From: Geodermatophilus aquaeductus
GTDB lineage: Bacteria; Actinomycetota; Actinomycetes; Mycobacteriales; Geodermatophilaceae
Direction of reading: 5' to 3'
NCBI RefSeq assembly: GCF_900182545.1
Contig: NZ_FXTJ01000005.1
Coordinates: 62,001-126,000 of the forward strand
DNA: 64,000 nt
A model generated the notes under the pieces. The model did no database searches. It was not told where the DNA came from and saw nothing but the letters and a program-made list of their open reading frames with translations. Position numbers and translations under genes: made by a program. Positions 18,485 through 26,190 of this stretch are shown in pieces; position 1 is the first letter of the stretch, and every line of letters begins with the position of its first letter.

Positions 18485-18514
18485 TTCGCGCGCGCGCACC
18501 GCGGGCGGGCCGGC

Positions 18515-19144
18515 TCAGGCCGTGCCGATCCCCCGCGCCCGCGCCGCGGCCACCACCAGGTCCACCACGGTCTCCAGCGGCAGCGCCGTCCCGTCGACGA
18601 CCAGGTGGTAGTGCCGCGCCGCTGCCGGGTCGGCCCGGTAGAAGTGCCGGACGTAGGTCTCGCGGGTGGTGTCGTTGGCCTCGAGCTCGCGCCGCAGCTC
18701 GTCCATCGGGCGGCCGTAGCGCCGCACCGCCGCCCGCAGCCGGGCCTCGCGCGGGCCGTCGAGGCGCACGTGCAGGGCGTCGGGCCGGTCGCGCAGCACC
18801 ATCGCCCCGCCGCGCCCGAGGACGACCCCGCCGGCGCCGTCGGCGATCTCGCGCAGGACCCGCTCGGTGTGCTCGCGGTAGGCCCGCTCGTCGGGCTGGT
18901 CGGTCGTGGGGAGGACGCCGCCGACCGGGTCGGGCATGGCGCCCAGCGAGGCCACCAGCCGCCACAGGCCGCGGACCACCCGCTCGTCGTTGGCCTCGGC
19001 GTCGTCCTGCGAGACGCCGAGACGGCCGGCCACCTGCGCCGGGATCGCGCGGTCGTGGAAGACCAGGCCCAGCCGCTCGGCGACGGCCGGCCCGACCTCC
19101 GGGCCGCCCGCGCCGTAGGACGCGGAGATCGTCACGACGCCCAC
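18515..19144 (-). CDS. Cytidylate kinase-like family protein
   Basis: 209 residues. VTISASYGAGGPEVGPAVAERLG at the N-terminus is the P-loop-like motif of the cytidylate-kinase-like family, with Ala/Pro in place of the usual Lys-containing Walker turn. VRHFYRADPAAARHYHLVVD near 170-190 is the usual C-terminal motif. Substrate unknown; it may not be a true CMP kinase. AGGAGG 5 bases before a GTG at 19144 sets the start, overlapping the acetyltransferase gene by 13 bases. Confidence 0.8.
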   Translation of the reverse strand: MGVVTISASYGAGGPEVGPAVAERLGLVFHDRAIPAQVAGRLGVSQDDAEANDERVVRGLWRLVASLGAMPDPVGGVLPTTDQPDERAYREHTERVLREIADGAGGVVLGRGGAMVLRDRPDALHVRLDGPREARLRAAVRRYGRPMDELRRELEANDTTRETYVRHFYRADPAAARHYHLVVDGTALPLETVVDLVVAAARARGIGTA

Positions 19145-19668
19145 GGCCGCTCCTCCTCCGCGCTCTCGAGCTCCTTGCCGAGGAACACCGCGCCCGCACC
19201 CCCGGCGTAGATGCCGTACCCCGGCACGGGCGTGTAGCCGAGGGCCCCGTACAGCGCGAGCGCCTCGGGCTGCCGGTCGCCGGAGTTGAGCACGACGGAG
19301 CGGTACCCCGCGCGGCGGGCGGACTCCTCGAGCGCGGCGACGACGACCTGCGCCAGCCCGCGCCGTCGGAAGGCGGGGTCCACGTACACGCGCTTGACCT
19401 CGACCGCCGTCGGGTCGTCGCCCTCGACGTGCCGCCGCCACGCGCCGCACGCGGCCGGCTGCCCGCCGACCTCGGCGACGAGGAACACCCCCGCCGGGGG
19501 CACGAACTCGGCCGGGTCGACGGCGGCCTCGTCGGGGCCGCCGTAGCGGGCGACGTACTCCTGCTGCACCCGGGCCACGAGGTCGCGGGCGACCGGGTCG
19601 TCGTAGGGCACCGCGCGCAGGCGGGCGACCGACCCGTCGCGCAGCCGCACGTCAGCCGAAGTGGACAT
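19132..19668 (-). CDS. GNAT-family N-acetyltransferase
   Basis: 178 residues with the GNAT core: beta-strand VEVKRVYVDPAFRRRGLAQVVV carrying the acetyl-CoA pyrophosphate loop (RRRGLA, about residues 101-106) and the C-terminal LALYGALGYTPVPGYG typical of the fold. The target amine is unknown. The ATG start lies inside the end of thiL (17-bp overlap), so the two are translated together. Confidence 0.88.
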   Translation of the reverse strand: MSTSADVRLRDGSVARLRAVPYDDPVARDLVARVQQEYVARYGGPDEAAVDPAEFVPPAGVFLVAEVGGQPAACGAWRRHVEGDDPTAVEVKRVYVDPAFRRRGLAQVVVAALEESARRAGYRSVVLNSGDRQPEALALYGALGYTPVPGYGIYAGGAGAVFLGKELESAEEERPWAS

Positions 19669-20695
19669 GCCCGGTCCTCCCCGCCCCGACCGCGACGGCG
19701 ACGTCGGCCGCCGGCTCCCCGCTCACGGTCACCCCCGGTTCCCCCTCCTCGACCCGTCCGATGGCCGCCCACCCGTGCGGCAGCGTTCCGGACGGCGGGA
19801 AGGTCGCCAGCAGGGCGTGGTCCTCGCCGCCGGTGAGCACCCAGGCCAGCGGATCGGCGCCGAGGGCCGCCGCCACCTGCTGCAGCGGACCCGGCGGTTC
19901 CAGGGTCGCACGCACCAGCGCGGCCCGGTCGACGTCCACGACGACGCCGCTGTCGGCGGCCAGGTGCCCGGCGTCGGCGAGCAGCCCGTCGCTGACGTCG
20001 CACATCGCGGTGGCCCCCGCGTCGGCCGCGACCGGCCCGGCGGCGTACGGCGGGGTCGGCCGGCGGTGCGCGGTGACGACGGCGAGCGGGCTGCTGAAGC
20101 CGCGGCGCAGCACCGCCAGCCCGCACGCCGACCAGCCCAGCCGCCCCGTGACGGCGAGGACGTCGCCCGGCCGGGCCCCCGAGCGCAGGACCGGCGCGCG
20201 CCCGCCGAGGTCGCCGAGCGCCGTCACCGACAGGACGATCGACCCGCTGTCGGGCGCCGAGGCCACCGTGTCGCCGCCGACGACCGCGGCGCCCAGCGGC
20301 GCGCACTCGGCGGCCATGCCGGCGGCGACGCCCTCGAGCCAGCTGGTGGGGGTGTCGGCGGGGCAGGCCAGCCCGACCAGCAGCGCGGTGGCCACCCCGC
20401 CCATCGCGGCGACGTCGGCCAGGTTCGCGGCGGCGGCCTTGTGCCCGACGTCCTCGGCCGAGGACCAGTCGCGGCGGAAGTGCCGCCCCTCGACGAGGAC
20501 GTCGGTGGTGGCCACGACCCGCCCGTCGGGCACCCGCAGCACCGCGGCGTCGTCACCGGGGCCGACCTCGGCCACCCGCGCGGAGCCCGAGCGGGCGAGC
20601 ACCCGGGCGATGACGCCGAACTCGCCGACGACCCGCACGCTGTCGGCGAGGTCGTCGCGGGGGCCCAGGGGTCGGGGCCGTGTCACCGGGCACAC
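19652..20695 (-). CDS. thiL: Thiamine-monophosphate kinase
   Basis: A 347-residue enzyme that phosphorylates thiamine phosphate to the diphosphate coenzyme. PurM/ThiL motifs: VGPGDDAAVLRVPDG (about 43-57), ATTDVLVEGRHFRRDW, ANLADVAAMGG and MCDVSDGLLADAGHLA. The first GTG is used; a second GTG three codons in is equally possible because no ribosome site is clear. It is divergent from a Lrp-type sensor gene, an arrangement seen in other actinobacteria. Confidence 0.95.
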   Translation of the reverse strand: MCPVTRPRPLGPRDDLADSVRVVGEFGVIARVLARSGSARVAEVGPGDDAAVLRVPDGRVVATTDVLVEGRHFRRDWSSAEDVGHKAAAANLADVAAMGGVATALLVGLACPADTPTSWLEGVAAGMAAECAPLGAAVVGGDTVASAPDSGSIVLSVTALGDLGGRAPVLRSGARPGDVLAVTGRLGWSACGLAVLRRGFSSPLAVVTAHRRPTPPYAAGPVAADAGATAMCDVSDGLLADAGHLAADSGVVVDVDRAALVRATLEPPGPLQQVAAALGADPLAWVLTGGEDHALLATFPPSGTLPHGWAAIGRVEEGEPGVTVSGEPAADVAVAVGAGRTGHVHFG

Positions 20696-20730
20696 CGGGT
20701 CGCTGGGGTAGGTTGCGCTCCAGTCCGGCT

Positions 20731-20753
20731 GCCGGCGGCGGAGTGCCGCCGGC
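20731..20753 (+). other. Hairpin in the leader of the Lrp-type gene
   Basis: GCCGGCGGC and GCCGCCGGC are exact complements around GGAGT. The hairpin lies 26 bases before the GTG start and after a possible -10 TAGGTT. It could be an operator or an mRNA structure; no T-run follows. Confidence 0.4.
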
Positions 20754-20778
20754 TGCGTCGCCCGAGGAAGGTCGTCCC

Positions 20779-21012
20779 GTGGTCCACGCCTACATCCTGA
20801 TCCAGACCGAGGTCGGCAAGGCCGCCCAGGTGGCGTCGACGATCAGTGAGATCGCCGGCGTGACCAAGGCGGAGGACGTCACCGGCCCGTACGACGTCAT
20901 CGTCACCGCCGAGGCGCAGTCGGTCGACGAGCTCGGCCGCCTGGTGGTCGCCCGCGTGCAGTCCGTCGACGGCATCACGCGCACGCTGACCTGCCCCGTC
21001 GTCAACATCTGA
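20779..21012 (+). CDS. Stand-alone Lrp/AsnC ligand-binding domain protein
   Basis: 77 residues covering only the effector-binding (RAM) domain: VHAYILIQTEVGKAAQVASTI... and GPYDVIVTAEAQSVDEL. The helix-turn-helix half of Lrp is absent. Such stand-alone domains oligomerise and can bind amino acids. A GTG start is chosen because GAGGAAGG sits 7 bases upstream and homologous single-domain proteins begin MVxAYI. The frame stays open upstream but with no family similarity. Confidence 0.9.
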   Translation: MVHAYILIQTEVGKAAQVASTISEIAGVTKAEDVTGPYDVIVTAEAQSVDELGRLVVARVQSVDGITRTLTCPVVNI

Positions 21013-21109
21013 GCCGCTGAGCGAGGACACCCCCGCCGAGGCCCCTCCGGCACCCGCCCGACGTCCCGACCCCCTGCGCCGGCTGGCGCTGGTCGCGACC
21101 GCGGTCGTC

Positions 21110-21616
21110 GTGCCGGTGCTGGTCGTCCTGGTCGTCCTGGTCAACGTCCGCGGCGGGAGCGGCAACAGTGACGGAGACGACGGGACCCCGGCGGCGGACG
21201 TGAGCGGCACCACGGCGCCGCAGCGCGCGGAGGACCTGCCGGTGCTGCCGGTCGAGGTCCCCCCGCCGACGCCGGAGGCCGACGCGAACTGCCCGGCGCT
21301 CCTGGGCGCGCTGCCCCTGGACCTGACCGGGGAGCCGGCGCGGCTGGTCGACTCCGACACCCCTTACGCCGCCGCCTGGGGCGACCCGGCGGTCGTGCTG
21401 GTGTGCGGGGTGCCGCAGCCGGAGGGCCTGGTCGCCGGCGAGGGCCTGCTGCAGATCGACCAGGTCACCTGGTACGTGGAGCAGTCCGACGAGGCCACCA
21501 CCTGGACCGCGGTCGACCGCCCCGTCTACGTGCAGGTGACGCTGCCGCCCGACGTCGACAGCGCGCCGGTCACCGTGCTCAGCGGCGTCATCGGCGACAC
21601 CCTCCCGCCGCGCTGA
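21110..21616 (+). CDS. DUF3515 family membrane-anchored protein
   Basis: 168 residues from the first normal start codon (GTG). One membrane helix is followed by an extracytoplasmic domain with two cysteines (NCPALLGALPLDLTG..., VLVCGVPQPEG), the DUF3515 pattern of unknown function. From this GTG the membrane helix would be truncated. In-frame sequence back to a CTG at 21017 adds a cytoplasmic Arg/Pro-rich head and completes the helix (RRLALVATAVVVPVLVVLVV). A CTG start is therefore plausible. It lies just after the Lrp-type gene. Confidence 0.8.
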   Translation: MPVLVVLVVLVNVRGGSGNSDGDDGTPAADVSGTTAPQRAEDLPVLPVEVPPPTPEADANCPALLGALPLDLTGEPARLVDSDTPYAAAWGDPAVVLVCGVPQPEGLVAGEGLLQIDQVTWYVEQSDEATTWTAVDRPVYVQVTLPPDVDSAPVTVLSGVIGDTLPPR

Positions 21617-21623
21617 GGCCCGC

Positions 21624-22271
21624 TCAGCCGGCCGGCAGCCGGTCGAGCTGGGCCCGCACGGCGGCGTGCACCTCGTCGGAGGCGGCCTGCTCGTTCCCGG
21701 CCACGGCGGTCACCGCGACGCTGAACACCCCGTGCGCGCACCAGGCGAAGGCCGCCGGGCCGGACAGCCCCGTCGCGGGGTCGGCCTGCGCCACGGTGAG
21801 CAGGCTGCAGCCGTCGGGCAGCGAGGACGGGCCGCGCCGCAGCACGCCGTCGTAGACCTCGGCGTCGTTGCCGGCGAGGTCCTCGGCGTAGGTGGCCGCG
21901 CCGGTGGCGTCGTCGAACTGGTCGAGGAAGACGCTGGTGAGCGGGCCGGTCGTCGACCCCCAGAAGCGCTCCCAGCCGTGCCGGTAGCCGTACTCCCGCA
22001 GCACCGCGCGCTCGCGGGCGGGGTCGTCGGCGTACGTGGCGACGTCGTCGACGGTCTTCGCGCCGGCCGGCGGCCGGAGGTCGGCGTCGGGAATCCGGGG
22101 CAGCCCGGAGGGCACCTCCTCGAGCAGCAGCTCCCCGAGGTCCTCCACGGTCTCCGGGGTGGCGGGCGCCGCGTCCACCTCCGCCGGGGTGGCGCTGGTG
22201 GGCGTGCAGCCGGTGGTGGGGCCGAGCGCGAGCAGCCCGGCGAGCACGGCCGCGCGGCGGCCCGGGGTCAC
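21624..22271 (-). CDS. Putative secreted lipoprotein of unknown function
   Basis: 215 residues. VTPGRRAAVLAGLLALGPTTGC has an n-region Arg pair, a hydrophobic core and a Cys at position 22 in a weak lipobox (TTGC). The mature part is acidic with no motif I recognise. ADLRPPAGAKTVDDVATYADDP and a later Cys pair (DGCSLLTVAQ, FAWCAHGV) are visible. The GTG start overlaps the ddl stop by 4 bases. It converges with the DUF3515 gene, 7 bases apart. Confidence 0.7.
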   Translation of the reverse strand: MTPGRRAAVLAGLLALGPTTGCTPTSATPAEVDAAPATPETVEDLGELLLEEVPSGLPRIPDADLRPPAGAKTVDDVATYADDPARERAVLREYGYRHGWERFWGSTTGPLTSVFLDQFDDATGAATYAEDLAGNDAEVYDGVLRRGPSSLPDGCSLLTVAQADPATGLSGPAAFAWCAHGVFSVAVTAVAGNEQAASDEVHAAVRAQLDRLPAG

Positions 22272-23416
22272 CGGGGGGTCCGCAGGTCCCCCGGCCGGCC
22301 CGCGCGCGCCAGCGCCGAGGCGACCAGCCGGTCGACCAGCTCGGCGTAGGACACCCCGCTGGCCGCCCACATCCGCGGGAACATCGAGATCGGCGTGAAG
22401 CCCGGCATCGTGTTGACCTCGTTGATCACGAGCCGCTCGCGGCCGTCGGGCCCGGCGCCGAGGAAGAAGTCCACCCGGGCCAGCCCCTCGCAGTCCATCG
22501 CGAGGTAGGCGCGGCGGGAGGCCTCCTGCACCCTGCGCGTCTGCTCGGGCGTGAGGTCGGCCGGGACGTCGAACTCGACGGCGTCGTCGAGGTACTTGGC
22601 GTCGAAGTCGTACCAGTCGGTGCCCGGCTTGAGCCGGATCTCGGCGGGCAGGCTGGCCTCGGGCGGCCCGCCGTCGCGGCCGGCCAGCACCCCGCACTCG
22701 ATCTCCCGGCCCGGCACGGAGGCCTCGACGACGACCTTCGGGTCGACGGCGGCCGCGGTGGCCACGGCCTCGGGGAACTGCGCCCAGTCGGTGACCTTGG
22801 TGATGCCGATGCTCGACCCCGCGCGCGAGGGCTTGACGAAGACCGGCAGCCCCAGCCGCTCGCGGTCGGCGGCCGAGAGCGCGTCGGGGTCGGCCGTCAG
22901 CGCGCCCTCGGCGTCGCGGAGGACGACGTGGTCGCCCTGCGGCAGCCCCGCCGCGGCCAGGAGCTTCTTGGTGAACTCCTTGTCCATCGAGGCGGCGCTG
23001 GCGAACACCCCGGAGCCCACGTAGGGCAGGCCGCTCATCTCCAGCAGGCCCTGGATGGTCCCGTCCTCGCCGTAGGCGCCGTGCAGCACCGGGAAGACGA
23101 CGTCGACCTCGGTGAGCGCGGGACCGATCGCGGTCGCGGCGTCGAGGACGGCCAGGCCGCGGCCGGCGGGGTCGCCGACCAGGGACACCGCCGTCCCGCC
23201 GGTGACCTCGGGCAGCCGGCCGCCGTCGATGGCCAGCCGCTGGCCGGCGTCGGCGAGCACCCACCGGCCGTCGCGGGCGATGCCGACCGGGACCACCTCG
23301 TAGCGCTCCGGGTCCAGCGCCGCCATCACGCTCCCGGCGGAGACGCAGGAGATGGCGTGCTCCGCGCTGCGCCCCCCGAACACGACCGCGACACGCACCC
23401 TGCCTGACCCGCTCAT
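22268..23416 (-). CDS. ddl: D-alanine--D-alanine ligase
   Basis: A 382-residue ATP-grasp ligase that makes D-Ala-D-Ala for peptidoglycan. VAVVFGGRSAEHAISCVSA is the N-terminal signature. VLHGAYGEDGTIQGLLEM and YVGSGVFASAASMDKEFTKKLL follow, with metal-binding ARVDFFLGAGPDGRERLVINEVNTMPGFT near the end. The ATG at 23416 is chosen over a GTG nine codons earlier because the extension is unconserved and MSGSGRVRVAV is typical. gpsA lies several genes away, whereas in mycobacteria the two are closer. Confidence 0.95.
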   Translation of the reverse strand: MSGSGRVRVAVVFGGRSAEHAISCVSAGSVMAALDPERYEVVPVGIARDGRWVLADAGQRLAIDGGRLPEVTGGTAVSLVGDPAGRGLAVLDAATAIGPALTEVDVVFPVLHGAYGEDGTIQGLLEMSGLPYVGSGVFASAASMDKEFTKKLLAAAGLPQGDHVVLRDAEGALTADPDALSAADRERLGLPVFVKPSRAGSSIGITKVTDWAQFPEAVATAAAVDPKVVVEASVPGREIECGVLAGRDGGPPEASLPAEIRLKPGTDWYDFDAKYLDDAVEFDVPADLTPEQTRRVQEASRRAYLAMDCEGLARVDFFLGAGPDGRERLVINEVNTMPGFTPISMFPRMWAASGVSYAELVDRLVASALARAGRPGDLRTPR

Positions 23417-23501
23417 CGCGGCCGACCCTAGTCGACGCCCCACACGCGTTCCGCGTCTCCCGCGGGGCTGACGCCCGCGCGGTGTGGGAACCTCGTCGGC
23501 G

Positions 23502-24320
23502 ATGCGGGAGAACGCGGCCCCTCCGGTGGACCCCCGGCCTCCGGCGACGACGGCGCACCAGGGGGACGAGCACGGGGACGCCCCGGCGCGCCGTTTCCCG
23601 CTCTGGCTGCGGCTGGCGGGTGCTGCGGTGCACGCCTACACCGCGCTGGGCTCGGTGCTGGCGCTCCTCGTGGTGCTCGCCGCGTTCGAGGGCGAGGCGG
23701 TCACCGCGCTGTGGCTCGGGCTGGCGGCGCTGTGGATCGACGGCACCGACGGGATGCTGGCCCGCCGCGCGCGGGTCAAGGAGACGATCCCCTGGTTCGA
23801 CGGCTCGCTGCTGGACAACATCGTCGACTACCTGACCTACGTCTTCGCGCCCGTCGTCCTGCTGTGGACCACCGGCGCGCTGTCGCACTCGTGGATCGGC
23901 TGGCTGCTGGCCGCGCTGCCGCTGCTGGCCTCGAGCTACCAGTTCTGCCGGGTCGACGCGAAGACCGACGACCACACCTTCCTCGGCTTCCCCAGCTACT
24001 GGAACGTCGTCGCCTTCTACGCGGTGGTGCTCGACCTCTCGCAGGTCGTCGTCGCCGTCGTGCTGGTCGTGTGCTCGGTGCTGGTGTTCGTGCCGGTGCG
24101 CTACCTGTACCCGTCGCGCACCGAGGCGCTGTGGCAGGTCAGCCTCTCGCTGACCGTCGTCTGGCTGGTGACCTACGCGGTGCTGCTGCTGCAGTACCCC
24201 GACCCGCACCCGGTCGTGGTGGTGCTGTCGTTCGCCTACGTCGTCTACTACCTCGCCTTCAGCGGCTGGCTCACCGCCCGCGCCGCCCACCGCCGCCGCC
24301 GGGCCGCCCGCACCGCCTAG
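23502..24320 (+). CDS. CDP-alcohol phosphatidyltransferase, phosphatidylcholine synthase-like
   Basis: 272 residues with about seven membrane helices after a hydrophilic N-terminus. The catalytic CDP-alcohol motif is present as DGTDGMLARRARVKE...FDGSLLDNIVDY (DG-X2-DG...G-X3-D-X3-D). The continuation DYLTYVFAPVVLLW and the long spacing resemble bacterial Pcs (CDP-diacylglycerol plus choline) more than PgsA or PssA. The headgroup specificity is inferred. The ATG start (MRENAAPP) is chosen over a GTG six codons earlier. Confidence 0.75.
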   Translation: MRENAAPPVDPRPPATTAHQGDEHGDAPARRFPLWLRLAGAAVHAYTALGSVLALLVVLAAFEGEAVTALWLGLAALWIDGTDGMLARRARVKETIPWFDGSLLDNIVDYLTYVFAPVVLLWTTGALSHSWIGWLLAALPLLASSYQFCRVDAKTDDHTFLGFPSYWNVVAFYAVVLDLSQVVVAVVLVVCSVLVFVPVRYLYPSRTEALWQVSLSLTVVWLVTYAVLLLQYPDPHPVVVVLSFAYVVYYLAFSGWLTARAAHRRRRAARTA

Positions 24321-24334
24321 CCCACCGGCGCCGG

Positions 24335-24546
24335 GGAGCGTGTGCGCGGACGCGGCATCCCGCGGCCCGGAACGCGGCGCCAGCGCACACCGTCGCCGGC
24401 TCGCGGCCCGGTGATGTGCGTCGGTGGCGCATCCGGGCCTGAGAACGCGCCACGGACGCACATCACCTCGGCCTGACCGGAGCGTGTGCGCGGACGCGGC
24501 ATCCCGCGGCCCGGAACGCGGCGCCAGCGCACACCGTCGCCGGCTC
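24335..24546. repeat. Array of three ~50-bp imperfect palindromes (A-B-A)
   Basis: Units A1 (24340-24390) and A2 (24484-24534) lie inside a 68-bp exact direct repeat (24335-24402 and 24479-24546). Unit B (24411-24466) is related: GTGATGTGCG/CGCACATCAC ends with GTGGCGC/GCGCCAC inner arms. A and B share the order TGTGCG ... GCATCC ... GGCC ... GAACGC ... CGCACA in the same orientation, so all three belong to one family. They fill the gap between convergent genes, and A2 runs into the stop codon of the metallophosphoesterase. No transposase is present. Confidence 0.85.
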
Positions 24547-26185
24547 AGAAGGGGGCTCGCAGGACCAGCTCGACGTTGCGGTCGGCGGGGGTGCCGGCCA
24601 GCCCCGACCCGAGCCCGGCCCACGGCACGTTGGCGGCGAGCTCCCGGTGCAGGGCGGCCAGCGCGGCGGGGTCGCGCGCGGCCGGGTCCTCGGCGGCCGG
24701 CGGGCGGGCGGGGCTGTCGTGGTCGACCATCGTGCAGACCATCGACAGCGTGTCGTCCCCGTTGTCGAGCAGCTCCACCAGCCGGGCCTGCCCGGGCCAG
24801 TCGACGACGGCGCAGGTGGTGACCTCCCACAGGCCGCGGCCGGGCTCGTGCGGGTGCGCCCAGGGCCGCACCTCGCTGACGTGCGTGTGCCCGTTGAGCC
24901 AGAGGACGACGTTCGGGTAGCGGTGCAGCAGCGCCAGCAGCTCGGGGGCGCCGAGGGCGTCGTCCCCGGCCGCGGGCCGGCGCCCGAGGGCGTCGGCGCG
25001 GGTCAGCGTGCTCGACCCGTGGTGGGACAGCAGCACCACAAACCGGTCGGCGTTGCCGGTGGCCACCCGCCCGCCGTCGGGACCGGGCGCCGACGACGAC
25101 ACCTCGCGCAGCCGCTCCTCCAGCCACCGCGCCTGCTCGGCGTCGACCGAGCCCGCGGTGCCGCCGGTGACCCGCGTGGTGTCCAGGCAGACCACGCGGA
25201 CGCCCGGCAGCCCGTCCCACGCGTAGTAGGCGGTGCCCTCGCGCAGGTTGTCCTCGGTGAACCCGTGCCCGGTGGGCGCCCCTCCGTCGGCGAGGTGCGC
25301 CGCCACGAACGCCCGGCGGTCGATGAACCGGCGGTCGGCCACCGAGGTCACCGCGCGGGAGGTGGCGGTGGTGAAGACCTCCGAGGAGTGCGTGAACAGG
25401 TGCAGGGCGTCGTCCAGCGGCAGGGCGGGGTCGACGTCGACCGGCTTGCGCCCGGAGCCGAGCAGCGCGGCCAGCGCGGGCGTGGGGACGCCGACGCCCT
25501 GGATGAGCGCCTCGTGGTTGCCGTGGCAGCCCAGCCACGGCAGCCGCAGCCCCTCGGCGGCGAAGGCCGCGAACGCCGCCTCCAGCAGCCCGGGGCGGGC
25601 GGGGAAGCCGAAGCGCTGGTGGTGGAGGCCGCCGTCGTCGTCGGGCCGCCAGAACAGGTCGTGCGGCCAGCCGGAGGCCTGCACGCCGTCGTAGGCGGTC
25701 AGCCCGGCGCCGGGTGAGACCACTCCCCCGCGCAGCACGGCGAGGTAGAGCTCCAGCTCGTTCCACTGCGCGTTGTCGATCGCGTCGCCGGTGGTGACGA
25801 CGACCTGCAGCGGCTGCCCCGTCCGCGGCCCGCCGGCCAGGCCGTTGAGGGTGCGCACGAGCGCGTCGACGGCGTGCGCGGTGAGCGCCTCCTGCGGACG
25901 GTGCATGGGCACCAGCGCGCGCATCCGCGGATCGGCCTCGAAGCGGTGGAAGAACTCGAAGCGGGCCGGCGAGCACACGTCGGCCAGCTGCAGGTCGGTG
26001 ACGTGCGCGAGGCAGGCCACCGCCCGCGTCCCGTGCCGCGGCGGTTCCCAGGTGGGCCAGACCAGCTCGCGGCGCACCCGGTGCGGCTCCCCGCCCGCCC
26101 AGGCCAGCGCCCGGTAGTCGCTGTCGCGGCCGCGGTGCAGCACCGGGCCGGCGGCCAGGACGCGGTCGAGGGTCGTGCGGCTCAC
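24545..26185 (-). CDS. Metallophosphoesterase (TIGR03767-like)
   Basis: 546 residues. Calcineurin-like metal motifs are present but spread out: HVTDLQLAD (about 63-71), VVTTGDAIDNAQWNE, LGCHGNHEALIQG, VLLSHHGSS and WLNGHTHVSEVRPW. Large insertions between motifs fit the actinobacterial TIGR03767 family. No signal peptide or Tat motif appears at the chosen GTG. Substrate unknown. It lies 5 bases after the cystathionine-lyase-like gene, probably co-transcribed. Confidence 0.85.
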   Translation of the reverse strand: MSRTTLDRVLAAGPVLHRGRDSDYRALAWAGGEPHRVRRELVWPTWEPPRHGTRAVACLAHVTDLQLADVCSPARFEFFHRFEADPRMRALVPMHRPQEALTAHAVDALVRTLNGLAGGPRTGQPLQVVVTTGDAIDNAQWNELELYLAVLRGGVVSPGAGLTAYDGVQASGWPHDLFWRPDDDGGLHHQRFGFPARPGLLEAAFAAFAAEGLRLPWLGCHGNHEALIQGVGVPTPALAALLGSGRKPVDVDPALPLDDALHLFTHSSEVFTTATSRAVTSVADRRFIDRRAFVAAHLADGGAPTGHGFTEDNLREGTAYYAWDGLPGVRVVCLDTTRVTGGTAGSVDAEQARWLEERLREVSSSAPGPDGGRVATGNADRFVVLLSHHGSSTLTRADALGRRPAAGDDALGAPELLALLHRYPNVVLWLNGHTHVSEVRPWAHPHEPGRGLWEVTTCAVVDWPGQARLVELLDNGDDTLSMVCTMVDHDSPARPPAAEDPAARDPAALAALHRELAANVPWAGLGSGLAGTPADRNVELVLRAPF

Positions 26186-26190
26186 GCGGG

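Noticed and set aside
24335-24546. Insertion-sequence ends
   Set aside because: No transposase or remnant lies between the repeats, and each unit is itself palindromic rather than forming a pair of terminal repeats.
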